IMG/VR virus record: IMGVR_UViG_3300046683_000129
Coordinates: 1 to 43,151 of that record
Length of the DNA stretch: 43,151 nt
DNA from: a virus
Reading direction: 5' to 3' (one strand)
Positions 37,754 through 43,032 of the stretch are shown one piece after another. The first letter of the stretch is position 1. Each line of letters starts with the position of its first letter. The position numbers and the translations under genes are program-made. Under the pieces are notes generated by a model. The model worked only from the letters and a program-made list of their open reading frames with translations, had not been told where the DNA came from and ran no database searches.

Positions 37754-37829
37754 GTCTCTCTCCTCTCGGTTGTCTAGGCGTACTGTGCGCTCTTCCGACT
37801 TTCCCCTGCCGGAAGAGCGACTACTGCTG
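37754..37829 (-). promoter_or_regulatory. Leftward-arm intergenic module A
   Basis: Contains GTTGTCTAGGCGTACTGTGC (37769-37788), identical over all 20 bases to 38081-38100, a 10-bp hairpin (37788-37819), and the ribosome site for 37753. The upstream gene's stop (37830-37832) is itself part of a CTAGGCG copy. No TTGACA box is seen here, so it may only contain the terminator and a downstream element. Confidence 0.7.
37788..37819 (-). terminator. 10-bp hairpin in module A
   Basis: CGCTCTTCCG (37788-37797) pairs perfectly with CGGAAGAGCG (37810-37819) around a 12-base loop. It follows the stop of 37830-38069 by about 10 bases on the minus strand. There is no T-run. Confidence 0.65.
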
Positions 37830-38069
37830 CTAGGCGTTCACTCTCGGCTCACCCTTCGGGCTCGTCTTTGCGTAGCTCAGCATCTTCACGATTCGTTGCT
37901 CTTGGCTCCGCGCATTGTCGGCCATGCCCCATCGGATCGAGTGGTCGATGCCAGGGTCGTTCATCTTTGCGGACTCTGTGATCCACTCCCTGAGAATGCA
38001 CCGGTAGATGCGAACCTCTCGGATTAGCTCTCGCTCCTCTTCGGTAATCTCTTCCTCGTCTGTGTCCAC
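37830..38069 (-). CDS. Hypothetical helical protein (79 aa)
   Basis: GTG start at 38069 after GAGGAGGAAG. Very acidic first 20 residues, then a helical, Arg/Met-rich region with two Trp. The stop TAG at 37832 overlaps the CTAGGCG element of module A. Single-gene unit between modules A and B. No family recognised. Confidence 0.65.
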   Translation of the reverse strand: MDTDEEEITEEERELIREVRIYRCILREWITESAKMNDPGIDHSIRWGMADNARSQEQRIVKMLSYAKTSPKGEPRVNA

Positions 38070-38099
38070 GCTTCCTCCTCGTTGTCTAGGCGTACTGTG

Positions 38100-38159
38100 C
38101 TCTCCACCGGCCCACTTGTCAATGTGACATACGTCACACGGGCTCGAGCCGGTGGAGAG
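38100..38159 (-). terminator. 12-bp hairpin with long loop in module B
   Basis: CTCTCCACCGGC (38100-38111) is perfectly complementary to GCCGGTGGAGAG (38148-38159). The 36-base loop holds the TTGACA box and the CRP-like palindrome. Termination of the upstream gene or a folded leader are both possible. Confidence 0.6.
38123..38138. promoter_or_regulatory. Perfect CRP/GlxR-type palindrome
   Basis: TGTGACATACGTCACA: both half sites TGTGA and TCACA match the CRP-family consensus TGTGA-N6-TCACA exactly, and the arms extend to six bases (TGTGAC/GTCACA). It abuts the TTGACA box of the leftward promoter. GlxR and actinobacterial Crp proteins use this consensus. Confidence 0.75.
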
Positions 38160-38169
38160 ACCAACCCGT

Positions 38170-38457
38170 CTAGGCGTTGTGTCCGTTACCGTTTCCGTTG
38201 GTGCTGTGATGCTCGTCCACCATGAAAGGCTCGAAACGGAAGATGAGACCATCCCCCGTCTTTGTCGCATGGGTGAGAGCCTTGCCCTTTCGCTTTGCTG
38301 CCTGGATGTAGCACTCAGACCGCATCGAGCTAACAGGGACAGTGAAGTCAACGCCCTTCACGACCTTCCAGGTTGAGCCATCGAGCCAGTCGTCCCAGGG
38401 GTAGTCGTGCTTATTCCTGGTACTCGTGAGCAGTGAGCTATCCACACGTTCAGCCAT
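38170..38457 (-). CDS. Hypothetical protein (95 aa)
   Basis: ATG 38457 overlaps the stop of the upstream gene. Sequence with Asp-Asp-Trp-Leu-Asp-Gly-Ser-Thr-Trp-Lys-Val, a basic helix (Ala-Ala-Lys-Arg-Lys-Gly-Lys-Ala) and a Gly-Asn-Gly-Asn-Gly tail. It could be a small nucleic-acid-binding protein from its basic middle. Stop overlaps the CTAGGCG element of module B. Confidence 0.65.
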   Translation of the reverse strand: MAERVDSSLLTSTRNKHDYPWDDWLDGSTWKVVKGVDFTVPVSSMRSECYIQAAKRKGKALTHATKTGDGLIFRFEPFMVDEHHSTNGNGNGHNA

Positions 38458-38680
38458 CTGTCTTGGCCTCTCTCTCTTGTCTTGTCTTGTGCATGTCTGA
38501 CGCCCTCAGCAGCCGCTCGGGAAGTACCGACCGGTAGCCTCGGCGCCCTCGCGGGTCCTTGTCGCCTCCGTAGAGGGTGATGGACCCGTCGTGCTCGCTG
38601 GGCTCGGCCCGCATGACCCGGTACCGCCCAGCCTCTCCCTTGATCCTTACCCACTCTCCCTCTTCTAAGACGAGGGTCAT
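38450..38680 (-). CDS. Hypothetical basic protein (76 aa)
   Basis: ATG 38680 overlaps the stop of the upstream gene (ATGA). First 35 residues look like a beta barrel (Glu-Gly-Glu-Trp-Val-Arg-Ile-Lys-Gly-Glu-Ala-Gly-Arg-Tyr-Arg-Val), similar in style to KOW/SH3-like domains; the rest is Arg-rich. Nucleic-acid or protein binding is possible. Not recognised as a named family. Confidence 0.65.
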   Translation of the reverse strand: MTLVLEEGEWVRIKGEAGRYRVMRAEPSEHDGSITLYGGDKDPRGRRGYRSVLPERLLRASDMHKTRQEREAKTDG

Positions 38681-38883
38681 GGCTTGATCGTTCCATGTAT
38701 CACGTTACCCGCCAGATCGGTGCCGCACACACCATTTCCCATCGCGTGACAATCCCAGCACTCGTCGTCCTCCTGGCAGGTCACCGGAGCCTTCTCGTGA
38801 TGCTGTGCGCCGGACACAAGGCCACTGACGGCCCCGGCGAGAATCGCCAGGGCTGCCAGGATGGCACGAAGTAGGGCGATCAT
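38677..38883 (-). CDS. Small secreted or membrane protein, Cys-rich (68 aa)
   Basis: Hydrophobic first 25 residues with a possible cleavage after Ser-Gly-Ala, then a 40-residue part with Cys36, Cys42, Cys45 and Cys53, enough for two disulfides or a metal site. Exported early proteins may modify the cell surface. No lipobox. The start overlaps the stop of the large upstream gene. Confidence 0.65.
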   Translation of the reverse strand: MIALLRAILAALAILAGAVSGLVSGAQHHEKAPVTCQEDDECWDCHAMGNGVCGTDLAGNVIHGTIKP

Positions 38884-39662
38884 CGGTCGATCCGATAGTC
38901 AGACTCGTTGCCGTACAGGCCGCCGCAGACCCAGTCAGAGAACGATCCCTGTCCCTGGTCGATGGTGACGTGCTCGGGGTCGTAGGGCACCGTGACAGTC
39001 GAGCCCAGCTCGGCACTCATGCCGCTACCGCTCCAACGGTCGAACACGAGCACGCTGGGATTCTCCACGGTGATCGTGGCGGGTCCCTGCCCCTGGAACC
39101 GATCATTGATCATCGCTTCCATGTCGGCCAGGAAGTAGAGGTAGACACCGCCACCGGTCTCGTGATTGAGTAGCACTGTCTCTAGGGATGCCTCGTCTCC
39201 CTCGTCGCCAAGGTTGAGCAAGGCACGGATCGACGCCTTAGCGTCAAGCACCTCGTCCTCGTCGGCAAACTCGATGCTCTCCACGTCGCCAAGGTAGAGC
39301 CTGACCCAGCGGGCCGGGGTCTGGCGGAGAAGCTGACCGAACGGGTCACTCTGGTCATTCTCTTGGAGAGCGTCGCGGATAGCGTCATAATCGTCAGGCG
39401 TCAGCCACTCAGCGTCGGCCTTCTCCACGTTGTATTCAATCCAGTAACCGATACTTTCCCATTGTGCCTCAGCTTGCCAGGTCCACAAGTCGTCAGGCTC
39501 GTCGCCAGTGTCCAGAGTGTGCTGCAACTGGTCGTCCCTCAACCGATCATCGTATTGAGCATCGACCAGCGTGACCGGATGCTTACGGATGTCTTCGATG
39601 TAGCGGGCCGCGATGTCTGCCGAAGTGAAAGGCAGGTCCAGGGCTCCGTCCGTCTCGTGCAT
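38880..39662 (-). CDS. Large acidic hypothetical protein (260 aa)
   Basis: ATG 39662 after GAGAGAGGAG. Strongly acidic with many Asp/Glu, several Trp and Tyr, and few basic residues. Its net charge is far below that of the structural proteins. Acidic early phage proteins include DNA mimics and anti-host inhibitors; no motif shows which. First gene of a four-gene group expressed from module D. Confidence 0.7.
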   Translation of the reverse strand: MHETDGALDLPFTSADIAARYIEDIRKHPVTLVDAQYDDRLRDDQLQHTLDTGDEPDDLWTWQAEAQWESIGYWIEYNVEKADAEWLTPDDYDAIRDALQENDQSDPFGQLLRQTPARWVRLYLGDVESIEFADEDEVLDAKASIRALLNLGDEGDEASLETVLLNHETGGGVYLYFLADMEAMINDRFQGQGPATITVENPSVLVFDRWSGSGMSAELGSTVTVPYDPEHVTIDQGQGSFSDWVCGGLYGNESDYRIDR

Positions 39663-39745
39663 GTGCTTTCTCCTCTCTCGGTAGTGTCTAGTCGTACTGT
39701 GCGCCCTTCTAGTCAGGATGTCAACTAGAAAGGCGACCAGTACCG
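39663..39745 (-). promoter_or_regulatory. Leftward-arm module D: TTGACA promoter
   Basis: TTGACA (39719-39724), 17 bp, CACAGT (39696-39701): the same pair at the same spacing as in module B, followed by a shared TCTAG-x-CGTACTGTGC block (39687-39702 on the plus strand). A hairpin at 39702-39735 covers the box. This probably drives 39662-36608 or its first part. Confidence 0.65.
39702..39735 (-). terminator. Hairpin in module D
   Basis: CGCCCTTCTAGT (39702-39713) and ACTAGAAAGGCG (39724-39735) pair with one C-A mismatch across a 10-base loop. It sits just downstream of the stop of 39746-39907 on the minus strand. Confidence 0.55.
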
Positions 39746-39907
39746 CTAGGCGTAGTGCCCGGTCTCCAGGTAGCGGGCCAGCTTGGCCGATTCCTTCCTC
39801 CGTTCGCTATGGGTGCCAGTGAGCGCTACCCCTTCCTTTGTGAAGCATGCCTCTCCTCGGGCCGCTTCACAACGCGGGCAGGATGCCAAGGTTTCGTAAG
39901 GGTCCAC
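39746..39907 (-). CDS. Zinc-finger DNA-binding peptide (53 aa)
   Basis: GTG start overlapping the previous stop by one base. Cys10-x2-Cys13-x7-Cys21-x11-His33-x2-Arg36 matches a small zinc domain seen in actinobacterial and actinophage proteins (C-P-x-C-x-A-x-x-G-x-x-C...H-x-x-R). A helix of Lys/Arg/Leu follows (Glu-Arg-Arg-Lys-Glu-Ser-Ala-Lys-Leu-Ala-Arg-Tyr). DNA binding is likely. Stop overlaps a CTAGGCG element. Confidence 0.7.
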   Translation of the reverse strand: MDPYETLASCPRCEAARGEACFTKEGVALTGTHSERRKESAKLARYLETGHYA

Positions 39908-40359
39908 TAGTCCTCCGTCTCGTCGTCGTCGTCGCTCAGGTTCTCGATGGCCTCTTCGAGCAGGGCCGTCGCCAGACGTTCGGCGATTCGGTACAGGCAG
40001 AGCACCGCCATTTGCTCCATGCCCTGGTAGTTGCCGCCGCCGCCTTGCATGCCTTCCAGGCCGTAGTCGTCCACTAGCTCGTCATATTCCTGGTAAGCGG
40101 CCAGGTCTAGGAACGTCTCCCAGATTCGCCGCGTATAGATCAGGTCGGCCGCGCTGTCCGCTATCTCGTGCGTCATGTCATAGACACGATCGGCACGCGT
40201 GCCAGAGAAGTCGTCGCCCATGTAGGAGATTGACTCTCTCACGCCGTCTTGCACGCGCTCTAGGAACGTCGCGCCAGGGCTCGTCAGACTGTCAGGGCTC
40301 GCACAGTCTGCCATGTTGGCAAGCTGGTAAGCGTTGTAGGTCTCGGTCTCGGTGTCCAT
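39907..40359 (-). CDS. Acidic helical hypothetical protein (150 aa)
   Basis: ATG 40359 with GAGAGGAG upstream. Mostly helical with a Gly-rich turn (Gly-Met-Gln-Gly-Gly-Gly-Gly-Asn) and a run of Asp/Glu at the end (Asp-Asp-Asp-Asp-Glu-Thr-Glu-Asp). Many Tyr. No family recognised. Expressed as a pair with the zinc peptide from module E. Confidence 0.65.
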   Translation of the reverse strand: MDTETETYNAYQLANMADCASPDSLTSPGATFLERVQDGVRESISYMGDDFSGTRADRVYDMTHEIADSAADLIYTRRIWETFLDLAAYQEYDELVDDYGLEGMQGGGGNYQGMEQMAVLCLYRIAERLATALLEEAIENLSDDDDETED

Positions 40360-40439
40360 TGTGTCTGTCTCCTCTCAGTGTCCTAGGTAGACACTAGGGG
40401 CACCCTCACCCTTCTAGTGAGGGTGCCCTAACTACCGGC
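40360..40439 (-). promoter_or_regulatory. Leftward-arm module E with operator-like repeat
   Basis: Holds a 12-bp hairpin (40398-40428) and, next to the ribosome site, an inverted repeat AGTGTC-N7-GACACT (40377-40395) with CCTAGGTA in its centre. No TTGACA box here. The gene upstream ends inside the CTAGGCG element at 40440-40446. Confidence 0.65.
40398..40428 (-). terminator. 12-bp perfect hairpin in module E
   Basis: GGGCACCCTCAC (40398-40409) and GTGAGGGTGCCC (40417-40428) pair fully around a 7-base loop. It is the strongest hairpin in the window, 12 bases after the stop of 40440-40595 on the minus strand. No T-run. Confidence 0.75.
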
Positions 40440-40595
40440 CTAGGCGTCCTGAATGTCACTGAATGAGATTTGCACCCATCCGATATTGCGAGCGAACACT
40501 AGCCCGCCATCGCGTGCCAGAATGAAGCGGGCCGATTTGGCATCTAGCGGCCAGTAGGTCCGATCCCTAGTCTCCACCTTGTACGGTCCTCGCAT
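40440..40595 (-). CDS. Hypothetical small protein (51 aa)
   Basis: ATG 40595 after GAGGAGGAGC, stop TAG inside the CTAGGCG element of module E. Beta-rich: Tyr-Lys-Val-Glu-Thr, Arg-Phe-Ile-Leu-Ala-Arg-Asp-Gly-Gly-Leu-Val-Phe-Ala-Arg, Trp-Val-Gln-Ile-Ser-Phe. Could be a small barrel. No family recognised; the ribosome site and module context support it. Confidence 0.65.
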   Translation of the reverse strand: MRGPYKVETRDRTYWPLDAKSARFILARDGGLVFARNIGWVQISFSDIQDA

Positions 40596-40654
40596 CGTGC
40601 TCCTCCTCGTTTCCTTCTAGTGATAGTCCTAAGCCTTCTCGTGCCACTTGTCAA
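40596..40654 (-). promoter_or_regulatory. Leftward-arm module F: TTGACA promoter
   Basis: TTGACA (40649-40654) overlaps the stop of 40651-40833. It is followed by AGTGG, as in module B (TTGACAAGTGG shared, 11 bases), and 17 bp later TAGGAC (40626-40631) as a weak -10. The segment CTTAGGACTA is shared with module H. No strong hairpin. Confidence 0.55.
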
Positions 40655-40833
40655 GCGTTATTTCTACGCTTCAGGAAGGTTTCTTGGTCTCGGTTGTCGG
40701 TCGTCTCGTCGTACTGGGCTATCCGAAGCTGACTTTCTCCGGTCTCCCAGTGCCACGGGTGAGACTCGCCGCGTACCCTTCTCAGTCTCCACTCGTCGTG
40801 CAGTCGTTCCTTCTCGTCTCTGTCGTCAGTCAT
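40651..40833 (-). CDS. Hypothetical charged protein (60 aa)
   Basis: ATG 40833 overlaps the stop of the upstream gene (ATGA). Highly charged: Asp/Glu/Arg/Lys make up about half of the residues, with Trp-Arg-Leu-Arg-Arg-Val and His-Pro-Trp-His-Trp. Helical. Stop TGA lies in the TTGACA box of module F. No family recognised. Confidence 0.6.
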   Translation of the reverse strand: MTDDRDEKERLHDEWRLRRVRGESHPWHWETGESQLRIAQYDETTDNRDQETFLKRRNNA

Positions 40834-41003
40834 CGGTTTAGCTCATTCCACACGAGAGCGACAGCGAACACTGTCAAGAGCACCATTAGCAGAATGCCGA
40901 AGAGTGCTGAAGCTGGGGCCGTCACGCGTCCGACCGATGGGCCGACGAGCACGATCGCTACCACGAGAGCAGCTAGGCGCCCCGGTGTCGCTAGGGGTCT
41001 CAT
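40830..41003 (-). CDS. Two-helix membrane protein (57 aa)
   Basis: ATG 41003 overlaps the stop of the upstream gene (ATGA). Two membrane helices (about 9-23 and 31-52) separated by a short Pro/Arg turn. It looks like a small holin or membrane antagonist, but it is in the early leftward arm, so an envelope-directed role is more likely. No charge-rich tail. Confidence 0.65.
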   Translation of the reverse strand: MRPLATPGRLAALVVAIVLVGPSVGRVTAPASALFGILLMVLLTVFAVALVWNELNR

Positions 41004-41419
41004 GCGGTCACCTTGCCTTCCAGTCGCTCAAGCATCCTGAACAGAACCTCAAGCACGCGAGACTCGGAAGGATCGCCATAGAGCGCCAGAAGATCGGCCA
41101 CAACGTCAACGTGCAGCCAGCAGCACCGCTCGCGACCCGTTCGGTAGTCCATGGTCGAATACTCAGAGTCGTCGTGGTAGTCCCATACCGGCGCGTCAGC
41201 GTGGTGCAAGTAGCGTGCAGCTTCTCGCAATGGCAGGACTTCCACACGGTAAGGCCAGTCCGTCTCCTCGGTATCTGGCACGTCTTGCCAGATCAGGGAC
41301 CCGTAGGGATTGTGAGGCTGTACCCATCCTGAATCGGTCTCGACTAGTTCGGCGTCGTCTCCATCTCCGATCCATTCCATCTCCGACGCCGTAGCGCGGA
41401 TTCTCACCTTAGGCTCCAT
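41000..41419 (-). CDS. Acidic hypothetical protein (139 aa)
   Basis: ATG 41419 after GGGAGGAGAAG. Starts MEPKVRIRAT, resembling MTEPTVHITAT of the next upstream gene, and both are preceded by the same operator-type repeat. Trp/Tyr/His-rich middle (Tyr-Leu-His-His-Ala-Asp-Ala-Pro-Val-Trp-Asp-Tyr) and a Leu-rich C-terminal helix. Function unknown. Confidence 0.65.
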   Translation of the reverse strand: MEPKVRIRATASEMEWIGDGDDAELVETDSGWVQPHNPYGSLIWQDVPDTEETDWPYRVEVLPLREAARYLHHADAPVWDYHDDSEYSTMDYRTGRERCCWLHVDVVADLLALYGDPSESRVLEVLFRMLERLEGKVTA

Positions 41420-41437
41420 TGTCTCTTCTCCTCCCAG

Positions 41438-41455
41438 GTTCCTAGGACTAGGAAC
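41438..41455. promoter_or_regulatory. Operator-like inverted repeat GTTCCTAG-N2-CTAGGAAC
   Basis: Two perfect 8-base arms with 2 bases between, ending 19 bases from the ATG of 41419. The same arms recur before the ATG of 42343 (42362-42379). Probably bound by a dimeric regulator that would block transcription or translation start. Confidence 0.7.
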
Positions 41456-41461
41456 ACAATC

Positions 41462-41488
41462 GGACCCTAGGAGCTAGCCCTAGGGTCC
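41462..41488 (-). terminator. 10-bp hairpin in module G
   Basis: GGACCCTAGG (41462-41471) and CCTAGGGTCC (41479-41488) pair perfectly around a 7-base loop, 9 bases after the stop of 41498-42343 on the minus strand. Confidence 0.65.
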
Positions 41489-41497
41489 TCAGTGCCA

Positions 41498-42343
41498 CTA
41501 GGCCAACGGTCCGCCAGTGATGCGAGTGATCACGTAGCCGTCTTCCCAGTAGACCGACACGCCGCTAGGGAGCATCCCTTCAATGTCGCGCACCGCATCG
41601 GCGAGATACTGGCACATGTCCTCGTCTTCGGCCCATCCGCCAGAGGGATTCGCTTCCCAGTATTCGCGTGCCGTGTCCAGTGCAGCAACGTAGTTGCGCT
41701 GCTCCCACGGTTGCATATCCCGCACCGTCTCGGCATCGATCAGGCTAGAAGCGTCATCGATGAACACTGCGCACAACTCGTCAGCAGTGCGGATCGCTGC
41801 ACCTTCACGCTGTACGAGCACTTCGGAATGGTCCTCACACGGACCATACTCTTCGGAGCACTCGCACTCTTCCAGGTCGTAGGCGTGGACTTCCAACTCT
41901 TCGGAATGCTCCAAGACCCATCGGCCCATCTCTCCGCTGAACAGGTCAGCATTCTCGCTCTTGCCGTAGGTCGGGACACCGTAGGTGATCGCGTCGACGT
42001 AGGCGCCCATGAATCCGAGAAGCGAGCGAGTGCCCTCGTCGGCGTCGGCGTCGGCGTAGCATCCCGATCGCAGGTCTGAAGCTTGACCGATGACGTACCC
42101 ATCGGACGCCGTAACGGTGTAGGTGAAGATGACGCGCCCGTCATCGGTGCGCACATCGCCAATCTCGCGGCCGTCCGCGTCTCTCAGCGTTCCAGTCGCT
42201 ACCGAAACGGTAGACCCGTCCTCGAACTCAAGCACTCTCACACTTGCCATGTCCTCGTCTCCTCCACGCGTGAAGGTCCACGCGTCATGATCTGGATTAC
42301 TGTCACGCGGCGTGGCAGTGATATGAACAGTAGGTTCTGTCAT
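41498..42343 (-). CDS. Acidic hypothetical protein (281 aa)
   Basis: ATG 42343 with GAGGGGAGA upstream. Very acidic, with a Glu-Cys-Glu-Cys-Ser-Glu-Glu-Tyr-Gly-Pro-Cys-Glu-Asp-His cluster (about 162-176) that may bind metal. N-terminus resembles that of 41000-41419. Second half carries a Trp-Glu-Gln-Arg-Asn-Tyr helix and ends Gly-Pro-Leu-Ala. The stop lies in a CTAG element. No family recognised. Confidence 0.7.
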   Translation of the reverse strand: MTEPTVHITATPRDSNPDHDAWTFTRGGDEDMASVRVLEFEDGSTVSVATGTLRDADGREIGDVRTDDGRVIFTYTVTASDGYVIGQASDLRSGCYADADADEGTRSLLGFMGAYVDAITYGVPTYGKSENADLFSGEMGRWVLEHSEELEVHAYDLEECECSEEYGPCEDHSEVLVQREGAAIRTADELCAVFIDDASSLIDAETVRDMQPWEQRNYVAALDTAREYWEANPSGGWAEDEDMCQYLADAVRDIEGMLPSGVSVYWEDGYVITRITGGPLA

Positions 42344-42426
42344 TGCGTTGTCTCCCCTCAGGTTCCTAGGGCTAGGAACACTGTGCAGCCTAGGACCGTA
42401 GTCCTAAGCTGACCAGTGCCACTAGA
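42344..42426 (-). promoter_or_regulatory. Leftward-arm module H with operator
   Basis: Holds the inverted repeat 42362-42379, an ACTGTGC block (as in modules A, B and D) and a short hairpin TAGGAC-CGTA-GTCCTA (42391-42406). The upstream stop is at 42427. Its order on the minus strand is stop, CTAGTGGCACTGG, hairpin, block, operator, ribosome site, ATG. Confidence 0.65.
42362..42379. promoter_or_regulatory. Operator-like inverted repeat, second copy
   Basis: GTTCCTAGGGCTAGGAAC. Arms are identical to those at 41438-41455, with a different 2-base centre (GG instead of GA). It lies 19 bases from the ATG of 42343, the same distance as in module G. Confidence 0.7.
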
Positions 42427-42735
42427 TCAATCGTTGAAGAATCGCCCGGAAGGTTCAGGGCTGGCACCCATCGCCCAGTCGTCAGCGAACTGGATACCGT
42501 GCCGCTCAGCCCGAAGCAGCCATGACTCACTGGCGAACTTGATAGCTGAGTCATTGAGCCACTTGGCCGCGGACTCAAGAGCCGACATGGCGGGCCGCGT
42601 CTCGTCATGGACGACGTAGTCGTATTGAGCATCGACGCAGCCAAGCGTCTCGGCTTCAAGAATCAAGCTCTGCGCCGCGAGAACGTGCTGTGCCGCTTCA
42701 GTGAGAAGGCTAGAAGTGGTGCTCTGATCGCTCAT
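42427..42735 (-). CDS. Hypothetical protein, first leftward gene (102 aa)
   Basis: ATG 42735 after CCGGAGGAGAT; longer in-frame starts upstream lie in the promoter and are not used. Helical N-terminal half (Ser-Leu-Leu-Thr-Glu-Ala-Ala-Gln-His-Val-Leu-Ala-Ala), a Cys and Tyr in the middle, then Trp-rich C-terminal part. It is first behind the promoter at the right end, so probably among the first proteins made. No family recognised. Confidence 0.7.
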   Translation of the reverse strand: MSDQSTTSSLLTEAAQHVLAAQSLILEAETLGCVDAQYDYVVHDETRPAMSALESAAKWLNDSAIKFASESWLLRAERHGIQFADDWAMGASPEPSGRFFND

Positions 42736-43025
42736 GGTATCTCCTCCGGTCGGATCGATGGTGCGATCATCCGCCAAGCCGACCGATCTGTCAATGGGTC
42801 CTGAGCAGCCAATACGCAGATTATTACTCACAGTCCTCGCTTGCTTAATCCAGTCGAGAGGGTGAGACCACCCTGCCACGCTCCAAGGTCGAGAGCACCC
42901 ATCTCCGCCGTAGCTCGTGGACCTTAGAGTCACCCTAAGTTTCTGTTGAAAGTGGGCTGTGAGCTGGCCGTTTCGTGGTGGCCGACGCCCTCGGATGGCA
43001 CCCCCCGGGGGGAGGGGGAGGGGGC
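42736..43025. other. Right-end regulatory stretch without a gene
   Basis: Between the first leftward gene and the terminal repeat no gene is supported. It contains the promoter at 42766-42794, an AT-richer patch near 42819-42832, a GAGGGTGAGACCACCCT imperfect hairpin near 42858-42874 (AGGGTG/CACCCT), and a block of C6 then G runs (43001-43032). Confidence 0.6.
42766..42794 (-). promoter_or_regulatory. Leftward promoter at the right end
   Basis: TTGACA (minus strand, 42789-42794) and GATGAT (42766-42771) are 17 bp apart. GATGAT matches TATAAT at 4 of 6. The start would lie near 42759, 24 bases before the ATG at 42735. This is the best -35/-10 pair in the window and likely opens the leftward arm. 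Confidence 0.7.
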
Positions 43026-43032
43026 GGGGGGG
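43001..43032. other. C6-G6 palindrome and four G runs
   Basis: CCCCCC-GGGGGG at 43001-43012, then runs of 5, 5 and 7 G separated by single bases. Four G runs with one-base loops are an ideal quadruplex motif. The same place at the left end reads as a longer G run with one T, so this tract may be misread by sequencing. Confidence 0.6.

Larger units (their letters stand above)
38070..38169 (-). promoter_or_regulatory. Leftward-arm module B: promoter with CRP-like site
   Basis: On the minus strand the order is: stop of 38170-38457, 12-bp hairpin arm, palindrome TGTGA-N6-TCACA, TTGACA (38117-38122) directly abutting it, 17 bp, CACAGT (38094-38099), the 20-base block shared with module A, ribosome site, GTG 38069. 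The palindrome centre is about 43 bp from the expected start, as in class II CRP-type activation. The -10 is poor (3 of 6), which also fits activator dependence. Confidence 0.7.
41420..41497 (-). promoter_or_regulatory. Leftward-arm module G with operator and hairpin
   Basis: Contains the 18-bp inverted repeat at 41438-41455 and the hairpin 41462-41488. On the minus strand it starts CTAGTGGCACTGAGG, close to module H (CTAGTGGCACTGG) and to AGTGGCAC in module F. No TTGACA. Both repeats are built around CCTAGG. Confidence 0.65.
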
